Shown here piece after piece: positions 1-14,000 of a DNA stretch of 64,000 nucleotides. A model generated the notes under the pieces. The model saw only the letters and a program-made list of their open reading frames with translations. It did not search any database and was not told where the DNA came from. The DNA is from Capitulum mitella. Its lineage: Eukaryota > Arthropoda > Thecostraca > Pollicipedomorpha > Pollicipedidae. Both the position numbers and the translations under genes were made by a program. Where the stretch lies: the NCBI GenBank assembly GCA_030062745.1, contig CP099840.1, positions 32,057,006 to 32,121,005 on the forward strand. The letters run 5' to 3'. Position 1 is the stretch's first letter. Every line of letters begins with the position of its first letter.

Positions 1-960
1 GTCTGCCAAAAAAAACGTTTTTAAGATAAAACCTAAAACTTTATATGGATGTATATCTAAATAGTTGGGCAATGTGCAGATATAATTTTGCTCGTCTGAG
101 GTCACTTTACAACGTCAGGTCAAAGTCAAAAGCCAAAAATCTGGTTTTATTGCAATAATTTCGGCGCTGTTTTTTCAAATGCAAACCTGGAATATATATG
201 ACGTAGAAAGGTGCCATCTACTTGTGCATCAAGTTTCAGCTTGATATCAGGTCGGGTCACGGAGCTATGACCTAAAATGTCAGTGCGCGTACCCTATATT
301 GCAATAGCCATGAAATGAAATTTTTCAAATAGAGTGGATTAAAATGATTGATAACGTTTACAGATAACATTAAATGCACACGAGATCATTCCAAGTGACT
401 CGAAGGTCACTGGAGGTCATTTAAGGTGAAAGGTCACAAGTTGATCTGAAGAACGTGTGACCATGACAGTTCCCCCTTTTTCATGTCCCTGGCACCGCCT
501 ACGATAACATTATACAAACATTGTAATGCGATTTGTACTTCTTTAGCATGACATAACTAGCAGAAGCCAAAAAAGCGCTTTTGCCTTTTTTGTTCATTCA
601 GTTGTTGAAAAACTAATCCTCTTATTTTTAAAACCCTGTGAACGCCCATGAATTTTTCCAAAATTTCAGATGTTTGTACCAATGGTAAAAAATCCTATTC
701 ATAATCTCTCGATTAATGCCAGTTTCATCGAAATCGGTCCATAAACACCGGCGTTATCAGAAGTCCAAAAATACCCTTGATTTTGATATTTTTGTCCCCC
801 TGTATCCACACCTTTCAAAATTTTGGAAACTTCTTTTTTATAAAAATGTAGTTCACGTCATGTCAAATCGATTGCCGTTTGTTGCGATGAAATCGGAAGT
901 GTAGTTCTCGAGATTTCAGGGGGGGCCGAATCCGCCCTCCCCCTGCCGGGAATCGACCAT
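1..960. repeat. AGGTCA-rich noncoding repeat-like sequence
   Basis: No coding signal was seen. The stretch carries many copies of AGGTCA/TGACCT half-sites, often close together (around 100-125, 250-275 and 400-440). Similar sequence occurs at 10.0-11.0 kb and 19.4-20.3 kb. It ends in a G/C homopolymer segment near 920-950. It is probably part of an old dispersed repeat family; the family is not recognised. Confidence 0.4.
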
Positions 961-2600
961 GCCGTCTAACCCACCGGGAATAAGGTTAAATGTGACGTAA
1001 ATTTCATGAAACTGCTGCTTTTCCTGTAAATTTTGCCATATGCCTGTACCATATGGCAAACCTTCATATTTGTCCCCATCCTGAGGAAAATCCTGGCTGA
1101 GTGCCTGGCTGGGAAGGGCCTTTTGACCTCCTTAGGAATTATCAGCCTCCAGGCGCACCCTCCCCATGTACTGATCAGCCACTCCTCGTGGACACGGCGC
1201 CCTTGTAGGTAAGGGCTCTCGTACAGAACAGGTAATCCTCACATAATCGGCGCCCCATACAGGCCAGACGGCCCTTGCTGTACAGATGAGACGCCTGAAA
1301 GCGCTTGGCTTCCTTCACAGACCAGACACCTCTTTAATGCAGGCGCCACTTGCAGGACAGGCGCCCCATACAGATCACGCGTCCCTTGGGGGCCTGGCGC
1401 CCTTGGCGAACGAAGTGCAGGTCAGACCAGGTTCAGATCAGAGAGGCACGGATCATGCACCTTTCATGTACTCGGTGACCGCCCCCCCCCCCTCACAAAC
1501 CAAGTACTCACACGGGACTTAGCGCCCCGCACAGAATATGCACGCTTTACCAGGTACGCTCCTCGTACTGGTCAGGCTGGTTGTGTGCATGTTTGATTCC
1601 ATTTTATGCGTTCGTTTCTTACGGTTTAGTAGACTCACCCTTAGCTGGAACAGCATGCAGTTTTTTACCCCAGAGACGTGAGGTATTGGTGGTCCTCGCA
1701 GGTAATAATTTAAGCTAAAAGACTCAAATGACGACTTTCTTCATAGTCACTATTTGAAGAATACTGACGCAGCTAAAAACTCTTTACCCCGCATAAATGA
1801 TTTTACCATTGACGGCCAGATGAGACCGGCTTCATGGGGATAAATCAGATGTGATGAAGTTGTTTCGAACCAATGTCATCAGACGTAGTACTGAGAAAAA
1901 TGGCGTCAAAAGCTGAACATTGTCACAGGAGTGCAAGCAAAAAGTGTTCCACTTCATCTGTTTCCTTGGCACCGCTCATGTCCACGTACATGAATCTAAA
2001 CACAAGAAACGTTGATATATTCCCCTTTATAGCCGTAAATATCTTGCAAACTACCTCTTTGATTCTAAGTAGATGACGCTCCTGTTTGAAACCAGCGCCC
2101 CTCCTGGAGGCTGGCAACCCTCCTAGACAAATGTTCCCTCCCCCACTTTTCGTCGAGTTCCTTCATCCCTGGTCATGTGTTCTTTGTTGTCTGACCGCAA
2201 GGAAAATTCAGGCTTGCGCCAAAATATTGCATTCCTTCTGCCAGAAACGTCCCTTTCAATAAAAAATACAACAAACAGGTGTCAAGCTATACTTCAGAAT
2301 TACGACTTGGCCATTCCCCGAATATGCGCACCAAACTTGAAATGAAATAACCAACGTCAAAGTCATTATCCACAGCGAATGAAAGCCATTGAACTCTCCG
2401 GGAGTGTAACTCAACATTTCTAGATTAACGCTTTGGCCGTGGGCTTTTTTTACACCCAGTGGATAGTACATTGCGGAAAAATCTTAACTCAAGTTTAACT
2501 ACAGGGCAGGAGCAAATGCTTTTTGTTATCTTCGGGCATATGATAATTTATATTATCATATCAGGTTTATTTCTGATAAACAACAGTACAAATTTGGGAA
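961..2600. other. intergenic, nothing identified
   Basis: Only short chance ORFs. A C tract lies near 1482-1492. From 1130 to 1530 there is a loosely repetitive run of CAGGCGCC/CAGACC-type words. No gene, RNA or complete mobile element was seen. Confidence 0.4.
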
Positions 2601-2630
2601 AGCACTGCCTCTAAGGTCAACCATATTCCT

Positions 2631-3720
2631 ATGACCGAAAAGAAAAGAGATGACATTTTTTCGCGCTTTCTCGGGTGGAAAGAAATGGAAGATCTTGACA
2701 AAATGGAAACAAGCCAGACACAGGAGAACACCGAGCAGGCACTGGAGGAAAGAACCAAACGCTTTGTCGGATCTGCGCGCAGTAATGAAACAACGAGAAA
2801 GTCAGAATACTGTCTCCGGCGCCAGCAAGAGCACATCCAGGATGGTGTGCGGTGTGCGGTACATGCGGAACGGTGATGTACTCTGCAAGCGCAGACAAGA
2901 CGGCCATGAATAAAGTGACCTGTCCGTCTTTAATGGAGACCAAGAAACGGACGGAAGCAAAGACAAAATAAGCACAATGCACCAACTGTTCTCGATCCTG
3001 GACCGGTTCCTTAAAGATCAGAAGCCCGGGAACCTCGAAACAGATGAGGAGCATCAGGCAGCCAGGGACGTGAAACGGGCCAAATAAAACTTTTGAAGTC
3101 TGAAGGAATGAGGAATAAGCCTTTCAGGCCACAGCAGTCAACGAGAGGAGGAAGATGCCCTATACGAGAACGAGCAGCTGTGCGGGAAACTCCACGTGCT
3201 CTTCAGCAGACGATATGGTGGCAGACAACCCTTCTTTTCTGGCATAGGAGCAGAAATGAGAGTCGCCAAATGAAGTGATGTGAGCCACAGCTGAAAACAG
3301 ATGAAAACAGCCCAGAGTTCCCAGAGATGCACAAAAACCCTGAACGGAGAGGAGTGCGGAAGGAGCAGAGATTCGTTCCAAAGGCTTTTGAATGCGCCGA
3401 AGACCCCAAATCCTGCCCAGTGCGCACTTACAAGGAGTTTGCAAAAGATCGCTCTAAAAAAATGCTGAACCCAGAAAGTCCGTTTTATTTGGCGATAATC
3501 CACAACAGGAGGCTAGAATGTAGAGTCTGATGCTCCCGCATGCCGCTGGGAAAAATTACCCTCAGTACGCTCTTGAAAAGGATTGGCAAGAGGCGGGAGT
3601 TTGGGGGAAAAAACAACCATTCCGCCAGAAAAATCTGCGTGATACGGGCGCTAGACACCGGATGCCCACATGAATACGTAGCCCAACTGACAGGCCCTAC
3701 TGTTCACTGCTCACGACAAG
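2631..3720 (+). pseudogene. Crypton-type tyrosine recombinase (DUF3504-like) remnant
   Basis: Pieces of one protein can be read in several + frames, in the order expected for the tyrosine-recombinase-derived domain shared by Crypton transposons and the ZMYM/QRICH1 C-termini. They are: a segment with RFLKDQ near 2990-3085; a segment reading EEDALYENEQL near 3145-3180; a segment with CPVRTYKEF and NPESPFYLA near 3410-3490; and a segment with MPLGK, NHSARK and VAQLTG near 3540-3700. NHSARK carries the HxxR active-site pair. The following LTGH is LTGP here, and no catalytic Tyr segment follows. Frameshifts and stops separate the pieces, so this copy cannot encode a full enzyme. The family was recognised from motifs only. 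Confidence 0.7.
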
Positions 3721-3839
3721 TCAGTGAGCAGTCTAGAGAACCATGTGGAAGCAGGCATTACTGTGCAGTGGCATTACAGGCATTACAGGCATTACTGTGC
3801 TGGGAGCGTTTTAACGGGCGCTAAGCTTGTTATGTCAGT

Positions 3840-5090
3840 CACCGTGATGACGTCGTCACAGGCGTCTGTGGTTTTTAAAATCTATCTCAAACTGCGAAAA
3901 CGTCCACATCGTCCAGAAGTAACGGACACAATATCAAGAGATCCAGCATGGGCCAGACAGCCGTCGAGCTCTGCTGTGCCTCCGTCACGGTCTGCCTTCT
4001 TGCTGTAGTTGGCTGTTCTCTTTGGTCTTATTAAGTTGAATGCACTCTTGCTTTACACATTTGTGAAGCGGATACATCAAAGGAATTGTGTCGTCTGTCG
4101 ACGATAATATGCGTAAATTTACTCCCCGACACTGGATTGTTCACATGAACCATTTTTGAGCAAAGATGAGGCCAATCAATTGATGTTTCGTTCCTTAAAT
4201 GACCTTTACGAATGTCGCGTCAAATTTGCGTTTTGGAAGATCAAAATGCCGTAGGGCCAGATCGTTTCCCACATACTTTAACATGGCTTGCAGAGGGCCA
4301 AACTTATTTCCCAAATGCATGTGGTAACGCATTCCAGATACCTCAGCATACGGTAAAAGCATCAAAGACGCGGTGGCAAGACTCGTGAAAAATCGATATG
4401 AGGTGACGAGGTGACGCTCGGCTCCGGGAGCGGCTTCAACAGGGGCTTTAGCAGGGCAGCGCCAGCTGCCCTGTCTCTCTCGACCTGCCATCTTGCAGCA
4501 GGGACCTGCTGGATTGGCTGCAGCTAGTCCGTAATGCACGCGTAGGTGCAGTAAAACGCCCAGTCTTAAGGAACCTGGACGTCCTGCAGGTGGCTGCTGG
4601 ACATTCTGGCCCCTCTGGGGCGGACCGATTGTGCCCCAGCCGGGTGGAGGCTGCCGGTGGGCGTACCTGCGGTGCTGTCAGGTTCGGATCAGCCTTATGC
4701 CAACAGGAACTTCTACGGCGCTCATCGTCCACTGGTTACACCCATTCAAACTCTGATGTCGGCGTTCTTGGAAAGTCTTTGGCACCGGAGTCCCAGATGA
4801 GGAAGAGATTGACTGGTTTCTTTGATTAAAGTCGGGCGACGCAGAACTGTGTTTTTCTGGCGTAAATTTTGACTATGAAAAGCAAGCGTGACCACAGCCT
4901 TCGCGCAATGAAACAGTTTTGTCAGCGGGGGCGGTGCATTTTTGCACGCAACGTCATTGCAGAGCCATTCGTGAAAAGCGTCATTCGTGAACAATGTTTG
5001 TGAGGAGGAATGTTGTTGAAAAAGAATGTGAGTGATGTTATAGCAGGGAGCATATGTAAGCCGCCATGATTGGTTTTATTTTAACTCTAT
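3840..5090. other. intergenic, nothing identified
   Basis: A moderately GC-rich patch (4430-4740) is open in several frames on both strands but matches no family I recognise. No splice-site pair or start context supports a gene. Confidence 0.3.
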
Positions 5091-5094
5091 AATT

Positions 5095-5345
5095 GCTGAC
5101 GTGTGATAGAACACAAAAAATCGATACAGGGTTTTCTGTGAAGACGTACATTTTCAAATGCAAAGTCACTGCAAAAATACCCCGCCCATCAATGTCTTAG
5201 CGAGGCTTGTATCACCAGTTATGTGTACTTATAAAATGGATATATGAAATAAATATGTATGTAAGCGCAATAAATACATTTTTCTGCTGAGACATCAGAT
5301 TTTTCTAAATGCGAAGCCACTGCAAAAATTCTTCATTTACCAGTT
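5095..5345 (+). repeat. dispersed repeat, copy 1 (second copy inverted at 33.0-33.35 kb)
   Basis: Contains two similar half-units, each with an AAATGC(A/G)AAG(T/C)CACTGCAAAAAT-type core (about 5156 and 5310). Between them is the AATAAATATGTATGT segment. The same order is readable on the - strand at 33,040-33,350. The dimeric layout and lack of coding suggest a non-autonomous element; its class is unknown. Confidence 0.55.
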
Positions 5346-8300
5346 TTTTGCATGCTGGAATCACCACTGGTAGTGTATGTAAATTGCAGATGCTGATAAC
5401 ACTCTTTATGAGACCGTAAAACCGACAAAGGAAAAGCCCAAAAGCATGCGGTCGAAATATGAGAGGGAAAAGGCCTGGATAGACAGTAGGTTAAACGCAA
5501 GGAAGAAACGGGTCTAGAACAGAACAATTATCTTTCATGCAGACATACCTCGGAAAACAGGACGGTCATTTTCAGACGTCCACTTCCGAATACTCTACAT
5601 GTTTAAGCCATGCTATTTTTGCCTTGAAAATGGCTGTTTTTCGCCACCGCTTGCCTTTTATGAGGCATAAGTTCGTTTTAACCGGACCAACCTCATATAG
5701 TTCAAGGTCAGTGGCATGCAGAATGGCCTGATATCTGGCCCCACATGACATGCAACACCTCTTGGTGCAGTCTTAAAGTCATAATGATCCCAAATAAGTT
5801 ATTTTTTGGAAGTGGAACCAAATTCCCTGGCATGCGCAGTTCGATTACAGCATATAATACCGTATGGCTTGAATCGGAAAATGCTGTAAGAGAGCCAACG
5901 AACAAAAAACATCGAACAAGATGAATAACGACGGACGAGAATCTTGGACGGGGAAATATGGAGTGCCAGATATCAATCTGGGGCTTTATGTGCAAAAGTC
6001 AAAATTTCGTCGAACAAAGCGTTCAATGGTGAAATGTCGAATGCCAAATGTTCAACAGAAATACCGAAGCGGCATAAAGATCAACCGTCTATATACCAAA
6101 TGACAGATGACTGAATGACACAATATTGCGACGGGGATCAATAACTCACCGGATCAATATTAAAATGAAAAATATCGCAAGACAACTAGTAACGCAACAT
6201 GTTGGATGCGGACACTGACTTCTGAAAACTGTAAGGGGACCTGCCACCAGGAATGTCGTGAAAGCCTCCTAGTCCTCCACATAATCTCCGGAGACTCTTC
6301 GCTATTTAGCTAGAATCCCTTGAAATGAATATTCCAGTCATTTCAAGGGGCTGTTGGACTGAACCGACAAGACAAATATCCTAGTAGCGCCACTGGAACT
6401 GATGGTGTGGCTGCAGGAGCGGCGCTATGGATTGTTGACTGTGGGTACTACCGCAGGCGCAGCCCAGGCGGTGAGCTCTTGAAAGGAGATCATAGATGTA
6501 ATCTCTGTGGCATTGCCTCCGGAGCCGAGATGCTCGTGTTCTTATACATCAGCTTACGCGAAAAGTCCTACGCATCTTGAGATTCTTTGATTCCGAATAT
6601 ATTTCATTTCAGTCTCGAAATAAATGTGTTAAAGTATTAAAAGTACAGGCGTCGCGACAGTTATCCGAACTGGGAATACAAACCTGCCGAAAAGAAGAAG
6701 GGAAATAAAAATATGGCTGTCGACAGCAACTAAGAGTATTATCAACGTAAGACATTGCGTTAATGTACATTTATGCCAGATTTTACTGTTTTTTGAAAAC
6801 AGTGACTAAAATAAGAGTTCATAAAGGTGTGTTTTATGGCCCCAGGCTATGAAATAGGGACACGTCAATTTTGTACCCTCGTTGGCAGCATCTATTGCTG
6901 AAAGCATAAAGGATCCAGAAATACTTAGCAGGTCCCGCTCCAAAGACCGGAACTTCGTGAGCACCGTATCCCTCTCCCGGCTTCGGTACCCATGGCTGAG
7001 ACTCTGAGATGACGTTCATGCAGTCAGGTATTGTCACGATATTTCCTCAAACCTGTGCTGTATGCACACGCACGTTGACAAAGTTTCTCGGCTACAAGAG
7101 AATGAACAAGCCAGGACACCTCTTCGAATCGTGGACTAGCTCCACAATATTGCATGTCAAACATAGAGTGATTTGGCACTGATCCAGTTCTAACGGCGTA
7201 GCTCATATTTGACCCCTAAGATTGTTCAGAGTCGAAAGAGGTAAGAGTGAGCTTTGCACGCTTTTAGCGAGTGAGATTTCACACACGGCGGTCGCTCGGA
7301 AAAGTTCAGATCTGGATGTCTGTCGTTCAGTCATTCAGTCAGTCAGCCAGTCAGTCCAAGCTTCCGAGGGTCTAGTTCCCGAACGCGCCTGCCGATCGAG
7401 ACACAAGTGACACCATCGGGCGCGCCGACTCGGCGGACAGACTGTGGTGCAAGTTTCGGCCGTACGGCACGTGACACGTGGCGCGAGCCGGACCTCTGCA
7501 GAATTCAATTAATCATGGGTACAGGTCAAACGGCGGCTTGCGGGTTTATGCTTTTGTGGTCGACACCCACGTGCAATCCATGTGGCGATCCACAGGCATG
7601 TGTTTCGATTTGGAATCAGGAGCCTCCGAATGCCGTCAGAAGTGACCTAGGCGGCTGAAATTTGGCGGATAGATAGACAAGCACGAGATACCCCACATGG
7701 TGGGTATGGTCCAATGGGCCACGTGCAGCGCACGCATGCTTCTCCCCCCCCCCTCTGTTTTTTCTTATGGGCTAATGGCCGGGACGCAAACGACGCAGCT
7801 CGGTGCGATGATGATGGCTTGGAAAGACGGATGGGCAGCTGGGAGATCAATTTCGATGGATTTAGGCCGAAACGGGGGTGCAGCTTGCACGTGAAGCGCA
7901 AGGTGCCCAAGAATAACACCCCCTTCCTTCATTGTTGCAAATGTACTACCGCTGGGATGTTGAAAACTGGCGGACAGCAGCACATGATACGTAGCAGTCG
8001 ATATATGCGGCTATTTTGCACGTCAATAGCTTAAGCCTGGTGAGTACGGCGCGCACGTGCTAAGATGTACCCCTTTGACATTCAGGCCTTTGGAAACTGT
8101 TGACGCTGGTGGCGACAAATTTTGTGGCGCGCTGCAGAGTCGTTAATGCCATCCAGCACAAACAAGATTTAGGGCGTCAGTGGCTAGGTGCCATCCGTTG
8201 TGAGTGTGTAACTTGTTGGACTTGGGATCCTCCGTTTGCGGGAAGTTTGTGATGCCTTCTTTAGTACCCTGATCTAGAGAAAGGTACTAAGCGGGCGCAC

Positions 8301-9480
8301 ATGTCTGCATGCAATACAAAGCTTCCCCAATCAGTTGATTTTCCCCAAACCAACTGAGCAACGCTTTGGTCTGCCTGCAATGCACTTATCCAGGTGACTG
8401 CTTAAATCGCAGCAATCTCCTAAGCGCCCAAAATAACGAGGATTCCGGTCAGGGGTCCCTGTTTACGCAATGTAACTTCAGTAATACAAATTATTTGCTC
8501 AAGTTTTAGTCAACACTGGTAAGTTGGGCTTATGCTGTTCGCTATGTTATCCAGAGTGTGCAGTTTTCATATCAGAATCATTTTGGAAATAGCTTTTCAA
8601 CACTGACTGAATCAATTTTTCGCATCCTTACGAGCAAGGTCGAAGGTGCAGTGGGCCTTATTTTAACTAGCCGAAAAAATCGAATTGAGCAGCCCGACCC
8701 GGCCAGGCCAGTATTTTTTCTGAAGGCTAATAGCTTTGCAACCGCTAGGCGCCGAATCATGAAATGTTCAATTTTAGCAGTTCATTTCTTCAAATTGTAC
8801 GTGATTGCATTTGCAAAGTCCTACCATGCAAACTCTTTCTTCTGCACAATTATGCCGGGGGTAATATTTTCTCTTTTACATCTATTTCCACGGGCATTTT
8901 TGAGCCGCTCGATAATGATACCAAAAAATAATACGGGAACACGTGGCGTTTAAACTTGTAGTACTTCGGATACAACATACTGAAATAGATCACTTAACAT
9001 TATACTGCACTGCGAAATGTATAAGTGGAGAATAATGATGCAAGCAGCAAAGAAGTAGGCCTCGCTCGTCCTGCGTCTCACAAAGCGTCACACTGTTTTA
9101 CGACGCAGGAAAATAGTCTGACCGACAGACATAACGAATGACATTGGTTTATTTTCTCTCGGTTTTTGAATAGTCTTGTAGTTTAAAACGCAAATGATAG
9201 ACTGCTGGTTACATCCATGTGGTCGGAATTGCCTACAGTGCATTGTCTGAATTTGAATCTAAAGTGTCATCCAAAAAAATACCAGGTTTGTAATGTGTGC
9301 GCTGATTCTTATTGTTTCTAGCGACACTTGCCGTCGGTGACAACTAGTACGGGCATTCTTTACAATGCATTGTCTGACATCCACCGGTACCACATCCGCC
9401 TTCTAACATGCTGCTGACAGGTGAATAGTGACGGGTCTATTGATAGCGGCTGTCCATTATTCTGTTCAAGTTCCTTCTCC
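5346..9480. other. intergenic, nothing identified
   Basis: Only short ORFs without recognisable motifs. A C-tract lies near 7745-7755. No gene or intact element could be supported. Confidence 0.35.
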
Positions 9481-9488
9481 CTTCCTCC

Positions 9489-9490
<2 letters not shown>

Positions 9491-9534
<44 letters not shown>

Positions 9535-9590
9535 CTATGTTTTTCTCTTCCTTCTGTCTCTGTCTCCGTCTCTGTGTCTGCTTATGTGCT
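9491..9590. repeat. (CT)n microsatellite
   Basis: A nearly pure CT run of about 35 bases (9491-9525) is followed by an imperfect CT/GTCTC tail to about 9590. It accounts for the Ser/Leu-rich and Glu/Arg-rich ORFs overlapping it, which are not genes. Confidence 0.9.
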
Positions 9591-9999
9591 CCACTTCTGC
9601 ACTTCACGCTGCAGTCATACATGCATCAACAGATAAAAAGAGACAGATAAAAACCATGAAAACACCGAGGAACATGCTTAAAATGAACAACCTAGTGCAA
9701 TTTCATGCGAGTGTAAGTAACTCCATACGAGCTCACGTAAGACGGCTCATGCGCTCACATTCATAGGTGTCACTCTGTACAAAAACAGTCATGGCAACGC
9801 AAATGTAAAAAGCCCGAGGCCATTCTGAGATTCTGACCACCAAGTTCATGTTAGCTTCAGACAGCTCTGGCGGCAACCAAAATATACTTAACCCGGCATC
9901 GCCTGCGGATGTCAAATAGGGCAACCCCATGGTTTTTCTTGAATAATTTCTAAACCGTTAGAGCCAGCCCAACGAAATCTTCAGTACCTGTACATCAGT

Positions 10000-11040
10000 C
10001 AATTTGACATCTTCACACCAAAATCATTTCCGTGTTTCCGTGTTAGGTCAGGTCATGGAGACATGATATCATCAGTGAACCCCTTGTACGCATGTTTTGG
10101 CCTCCTCGGGTGGTGGCTCGAACATGGATCGTTTTTTCATAGTATTCGCGAATATAATGCATGGATTATTTGGGCTTACATAGCACGCGTCCTCAACAGG
10201 ATATACAACCGTGAAACGTCAGCATTAGAGATCATGCTAGGTCACATGCGTGATGACGATTGGACTGACTCGCATGGTGGTGATAGAAGTGGTTGCCGCT
10301 GACCTTCCCTATCGTTCAAGCCAGGCAAGAAAATTTATCTGCACCTCTTAGCAAGGCTCACCAAATACAACGTGAGATCACGTAAGGCCACGTCAAAGGT
10401 TTATGTCAAAACCAAATAAAATACAGCATTGTCTGTGAAAGATCGTCCAGGTATTATGAACGTGCAGCAAAGAGGAATTATTGTCCTTAGTCGGAAAAAG
10501 AAAAACGGCTTTCTGTCCTGACCTGGCTTGACCTTGACCCGATAAAGAGCAGAGAGCGCACATCTAATTATCATGAGATATCATTTCAGTTTTATACTTG
10601 ACGCAATCAAGAATCGCTATGAGTAATTATTGCTCTTTGTCAGGAAGAGTAATGCAGCCTTATCCGACCTCACCTAGACTGACCTTGACTGAATGAAAAA
10701 CAGGCAATGCAAGACTGGTGATCACCAGAGGGTTGCATTTCCAGTTCTTTTCGTAACGTGGACCAAAACTCCTGCAAGTAAGTATTGGTCTTTGGCATGT
10801 AAATTAAGAGCAATGTTTCCACTGACCTAACTTGACCATGACCTCGCGGTTTTTGAATTTTTTGGCATGCTTCCAATGCAGAAGATTGTGACGTTTCGTC
10901 ACATACCCGTCTGAAGGCTCTAAGACCAGTATTGCTGATGTTATGATGTATCAACCGATGACAATTTCTCCGACGCCGTGTTATACGTTTTGCAAGACCT
11001 GTCACGTCATCAGTCATATGACCAGAGTCAACATAGTATT
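10000..11040. repeat. AGGTCA/TGACCT-rich noncoding repeat-like sequence
   Basis: Repeated TGACCT and TTGACC words occur (around 10040, 10520-10540, 10670-10690, 10825-10850), as at 1-960 and 19.4-20.3 kb. No coding signal was seen. The element family is not recognised. Confidence 0.4.
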
Positions 11041-14000
11041 TTCTGAATTGTAAGACTCAGGGCTATCGATTGGTGGCAGACCGGTTTAGATCCGACGGTT
11101 AGATCCTGAGATAACAGAGGGGTGCCTTTTTTGACGTCTCCCAGGCGGTCGTGAATATAAAAACGCCAGGCGGTGTCGGGTTAATTCAACAGACCGTCCG
11201 AGAAGAGAAATCGATGGTTTCCTCTATAAAGACATGTCTTTCTTGAAGATAATAATTACCACCTTTCTTGCACATCGTGCCGGGATTTCCTAATGTTTAA
11301 TATCACACAAACGTTCCTTCAGCATGCTTATTGTGGCCAGCCTATTATTTATCAAACGTACATTACTATGAATAAATCTGACATTGACTTATGCAAGTGA
11401 AATGTGGCAGCGTTGTGCTGATAGCAGTGAACCGAAATAAGGTTCTCTGAGTCTGTGATGAACAAAACACATGCATTTGCCATTACGTGGCCGCCTAAAC
11501 ACAGCTTCTGAAGTAGGTCGGATACATCAGGCACAGAAGAAAAAGAAAAATACTGAAATGATTCTTTTATACTGATATTATTTGAGACAACCTATCAAAG
11601 GTTGCATGCACTGTTTTGTCAAGTCTTGGACCATGCAGTCATTATTACCCGAGATCATATTGCGTGCCCTATTGTTAAATGGACTGACTTTCGATTCTTG
11701 CTTTGGGACGAAAATTGTTTCTGCATTGAAGGACATCTCGGCAAAATGAGACAAACATGCAGTAATCGTGACAGCAGCTAAAATCATCAACTGCACCAGT
11801 GACGAGGAAGATGCAGACAGTGTCACAACCAAAGCCTCCTTAGTTAGACTTCACTGAGCGCGGGACCCGGTGATGTCATCAGTGTTCCGGCCACGCCACA
11901 CATTGAACTGGCAGCCAGTTTTTTGACGTCTGATGACGCAGGCGGTCGCCGTGCCGGGGGCGGGGAAGGCGCGTTACTCGGGCGGCGTGACGCGTCACTC
12001 GGGCGGGGTGACGCGCAGCTAGGTTCGCCAGACGAGTCACGCGCGCAGTGACGCCTCGAAGCTCAGCGAAGCAGTGCTGCTCCGTTAGAGGCTGGCCTGG
12101 AAAAAGGGGTGGAATGATGTTCTCTGTACCGTCGCCGAATGCCTCACCCAGAAAACTCCCCGAGATTTCTCGCAGTACAATCACGAGCAACAGTTTCACG
12201 ACCCGGCCCTTCTACATCCACAGTTGCAAAGAAAACGTAATACATGAGCAGATGGTTCGCGATTAAAGTCATTTTACGTCGTTTTTATGTTTCCATCCTG
12301 GCCTCTTCTTTTAACTGCCGGGGTACTGGACCCCACATCTGCTTTTTCAAATATCAACAGCCTCATAGAAATCATGGAAGCACAAAGGTATACATCGAGA
12401 TTAGCAGAAACAAAGACAAAAGGGACAAGACTAGCGTGGGTTTTCATTCATGGCTTCATTCATCAGAAGATTTTCAGCGTAGCGGAGTTATTTTGTACGA
12501 GTGGCGAGTATCGGAAAGGAGGTGATTTGAAGTGCCACCATTCGTGTGTCTACGCTGTCAATAACTTCGCTACTTCATCGGTAATTTTGTTGTATGCTCA
12601 ATGATCAGCATATGTCCACACACAGGCTGGGTATTCAGAATGTCCCATCATGCGTGAAATAGGCCACATTCCATGAGCGGCCAACTGCAGTCCAGTGTAC
12701 CCTTGCAGTTATATCATGCTTGAAGAATCATGGCTTGTTGAGGTGCATTTTATTTACTCGAGCTAGCGTTGAAATGCTTACGGGTAGCGTTTCTGCTCAT
12801 GTTTTTTTAAAATGCGCCTCTTCAATTTAGAATGGTTCGGAGCCTTGGTAGCTCAGACCATGCGATGATCACCACGGCAGAATACTGACAGCTAAGTGGA
12901 AATCTCCTACCTCTTGACGACTTGTATGTCGCGAATCGTTTGCGACATTAAGTCGAAACCATTCTCTCGGTCGAAACCGGAAGTGCACAGTGTGACGTTC
13001 TCCTCTTTCGCGCGAAGCTATTGTCTCATCGTAACTTGAACCACCAGGATTTTGCAGCTGACTCCCCCCCCCCATAGTTTTTATTTCTCCTCAGCAAAAG
13101 TTTCCGGACGTGGAGCACCGACCAGACCGGAGAGGGCGGCCAGCCGCCGAGAGCCGGACAGCTGCCGTAATCCACGGCGCCCTGTTCCTCCAGCGCCGGG
13201 CCGAGTCACGGCTTTTCTCACGGTCACTTGGCATGTGACGTCACGGCGCGGAACCGACGTGACGAATAAACACACCTACGGAGAGACCGCAGACCTGTCG
13301 GTATCGCTTTCAGGAAATAGACAGAAACGTATGGCTATGGGCTTAAAAAAGACAGTCCCAATAAAGATAAGTGACGCAAAAACAAACAAAAAAACTTTTT
13401 CTGCATTGCACCAGGCAGCAGCCGATACAATGTTTTCTTGTTTTCCAAAACTTCCTGTCAGGTTTATTTCGGCTTCACATTCCTAAACGTACATCTCCCT
13501 CCAGCGCTCAAGAAAACATGATGTAGGTGAAAACTTACGCCGTTGAAAATTTGGACCACTGGCATTTTTGACAGATAAGGAGATAAGGAGGTACTTTGGA
13601 GCTCACTTTCACACCAAATATGGAATGAAAGACATATGCAGAAGCTACTGTTTTCAACAATTGTGCATGGTCCAGTGGTAGTCCTAAGCATCTCTGATGG
13701 TGATGTTTCCTGATCTGGTTCAGGTGACGGCTTCCCCGTAAACCCCGCACCTGTGGTGGTAGCCCCCAGCCTTGCTCCGGCCCAGACGAGGGGTTCTTGA
13801 ATCCCCCTGTGGCAACTGCTCTGAAACCCACTCCGGAAGCGGTCACCTCTCAAACCGCAACTGCGACAAAGCCCGTTTAATCCCGCTCCTGCGACGAGGC
13901 CTGTTTCAACCTGCTACGACGGCAGTGGTCCCTGAACCCGCTTCTGCGACAGCCACAGGATCCATTCAGTCACGATGCCAAAGGCCTCTGAGCCAGCTCC

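Noticed and set aside
12838-12880. tRNA-like TGGTAGCTCAGA box
   Set aside because: No matching B box at the right distance and no foldable cloverleaf was seen.
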